A stretch of DNA of 14,802 nucleotides from an uncultured Prevotella sp. (GTDB lineage: Bacteria; Bacteroidota; Bacteroidia; Bacteroidales; Bacteroidaceae): the NCBI GenBank assembly GCA_900762125.1, contig CAAFFL010000207.1, positions 1 through 14,802 on the forward strand, given 5' to 3'. Each line of letters opens with the position of its first letter. Position 1 is the stretch's first letter. The notes beneath the pieces are model-generated. The model did no database searches. It had not been told where the DNA came from and saw only the letters and a list, made by a program, of their open reading frames with translations. Below are positions 14,386-14,802 of this stretch, in pieces. The position numbers and the translations under genes are program-made.

Positions 14386-14802
14386 ATGATCAGTTACAAG
14401 TCCTTCCCGAAGGCCTTCGTGCCTTGTTTCCTCGAGCAGTGCCCTCTCCGCGACACCTGCCTCCATTGGCTCTACGCCCAGGTGACGCCCGCCACGGAGA
14501 CCGTCACCTGGTCCGTCATGCCCCATGCCCTCCTCAAGCAGAACCTCCGCGACGGCCGCTGCCAGCACTATGCCTCCGCAGAGCCCGTCACCGTCTGCGC
14601 CGACTTCACCCACCTCTACGACAAGGTGCGCCACAAGGACTACCGCGCCCTCCGCCGCGAGGTCGTCAACTACCTCGACGGCCGCTACGACTACCGTCGC
14701 TATGGCCTTGCCCAGCGCCCCTACCTCGTCACCCCCGACAAGGCCCGCGACATCGCCGCCATCTTCGCCCGCTACGGCTACGAAGCACCCCAGTACGGCG
14801 AG
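14386..14802 (+). CDS. DUF6078-like protein of unknown function (3' end beyond window)
   Basis: ATG at 14386 opens a frame that stays open to the right edge (139 residues seen). It resembles, from memory, the Bacteroidetes DUF6078 family: a Cys-rich head (FVPCFLEQCPLRDTC: C14, C19, C25, then C59 and C71) followed by a charged, Tyr-rich segment, HLYDKVRHKDYRALRREVV, NYLDGRYDYRRY and AIFARYGYEAPQYGE. The spaced cysteines might hold a metal, which is inference. No signal peptide or membrane helix is seen, so it is probably cytoplasmic. Codon use is extremely C-ending at third positions, like the other long genes. It is separated from the esterase by 264 bp with its own promoter box, so it is probably not part of the PUL. 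No function can be given. Confidence 0.65.
   Translation, partial: MISYKSFPKAFVPCFLEQCPLRDTCLHWLYAQVTPATETVTWSVMPHALLKQNLRDGRCQHYASAEPVTVCADFTHLYDKVRHKDYRALRREVVNYLDGRYDYRRYGLAQRPYLVTPDKARDIAAIFARYGYEAPQYGE

Noticed and set aside
1..14802. CRISPR array, tRNA, rRNA or integron-type sites
   Set aside because: No regularly spaced repeats, cloverleaf or rRNA motifs were found by eye on either strand.

Overview
The window looks like part of a polysaccharide utilization locus (PUL) from a GC-rich Bacteroidetes, most like the Prevotellaceae. The reasons are SusC/SusD outer-membrane proteins, a periplasm-sensing hybrid two-component regulator (HTCS), TAnnTTTG-type promoter boxes and starts without a Shine-Dalgarno sequence. 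The long genes are strongly GC-biased at third codon positions. The exact genus cannot be settled from this sequence alone.

Layout. From 1 to about 6.86 kb everything reads on the minus strand. In transcription order it holds a SusC-like transporter that has lost its 5' end (6861 to 4348), a SusD-like lipoprotein (4337 to 2430), and a second SusC-like transporter (2377 to the left edge, where it is cut off). A SusD partner for the second SusC would be expected just beyond the edge. On the plus strand, 6919-10977 encodes a complete 1352-residue HTCS. After a likely terminator comes an AT-rich stretch of about 0.85 kb that holds debris: a frameshifted, truncated IS1380-family transposase on the minus strand and the first 35 or so residues of what looks like a helicase-type gene. 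This stretch carries the best promoter match in the window. Next is a 758-residue secreted two-domain esterase (11845-14121): a CE8 pectin methylesterase fused to an alpha/beta-hydrolase esterase that may be CE19-like. A 264-bp gap with a -7 box and a long imperfect hairpin leads into a gene running off the right edge, which resembles the DUF6078 family.

How it fits together. The HTCS would sense a glycan fragment in the periplasm and, through its AraC-type domain, switch on nearby PUL genes. SusC/SusD would import oligosaccharides and the esterase would strip methyl (and perhaps other) esters. The CE8 domain points to pectin as the substrate. The locus looks rearranged, however. The first SusC is missing its signal peptide, N-terminal domain, half its plug and its promoter. 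The esterase appears to sit behind the promoter and leader of a truncated foreign gene. I found no CRISPR array, tRNA or rRNA.
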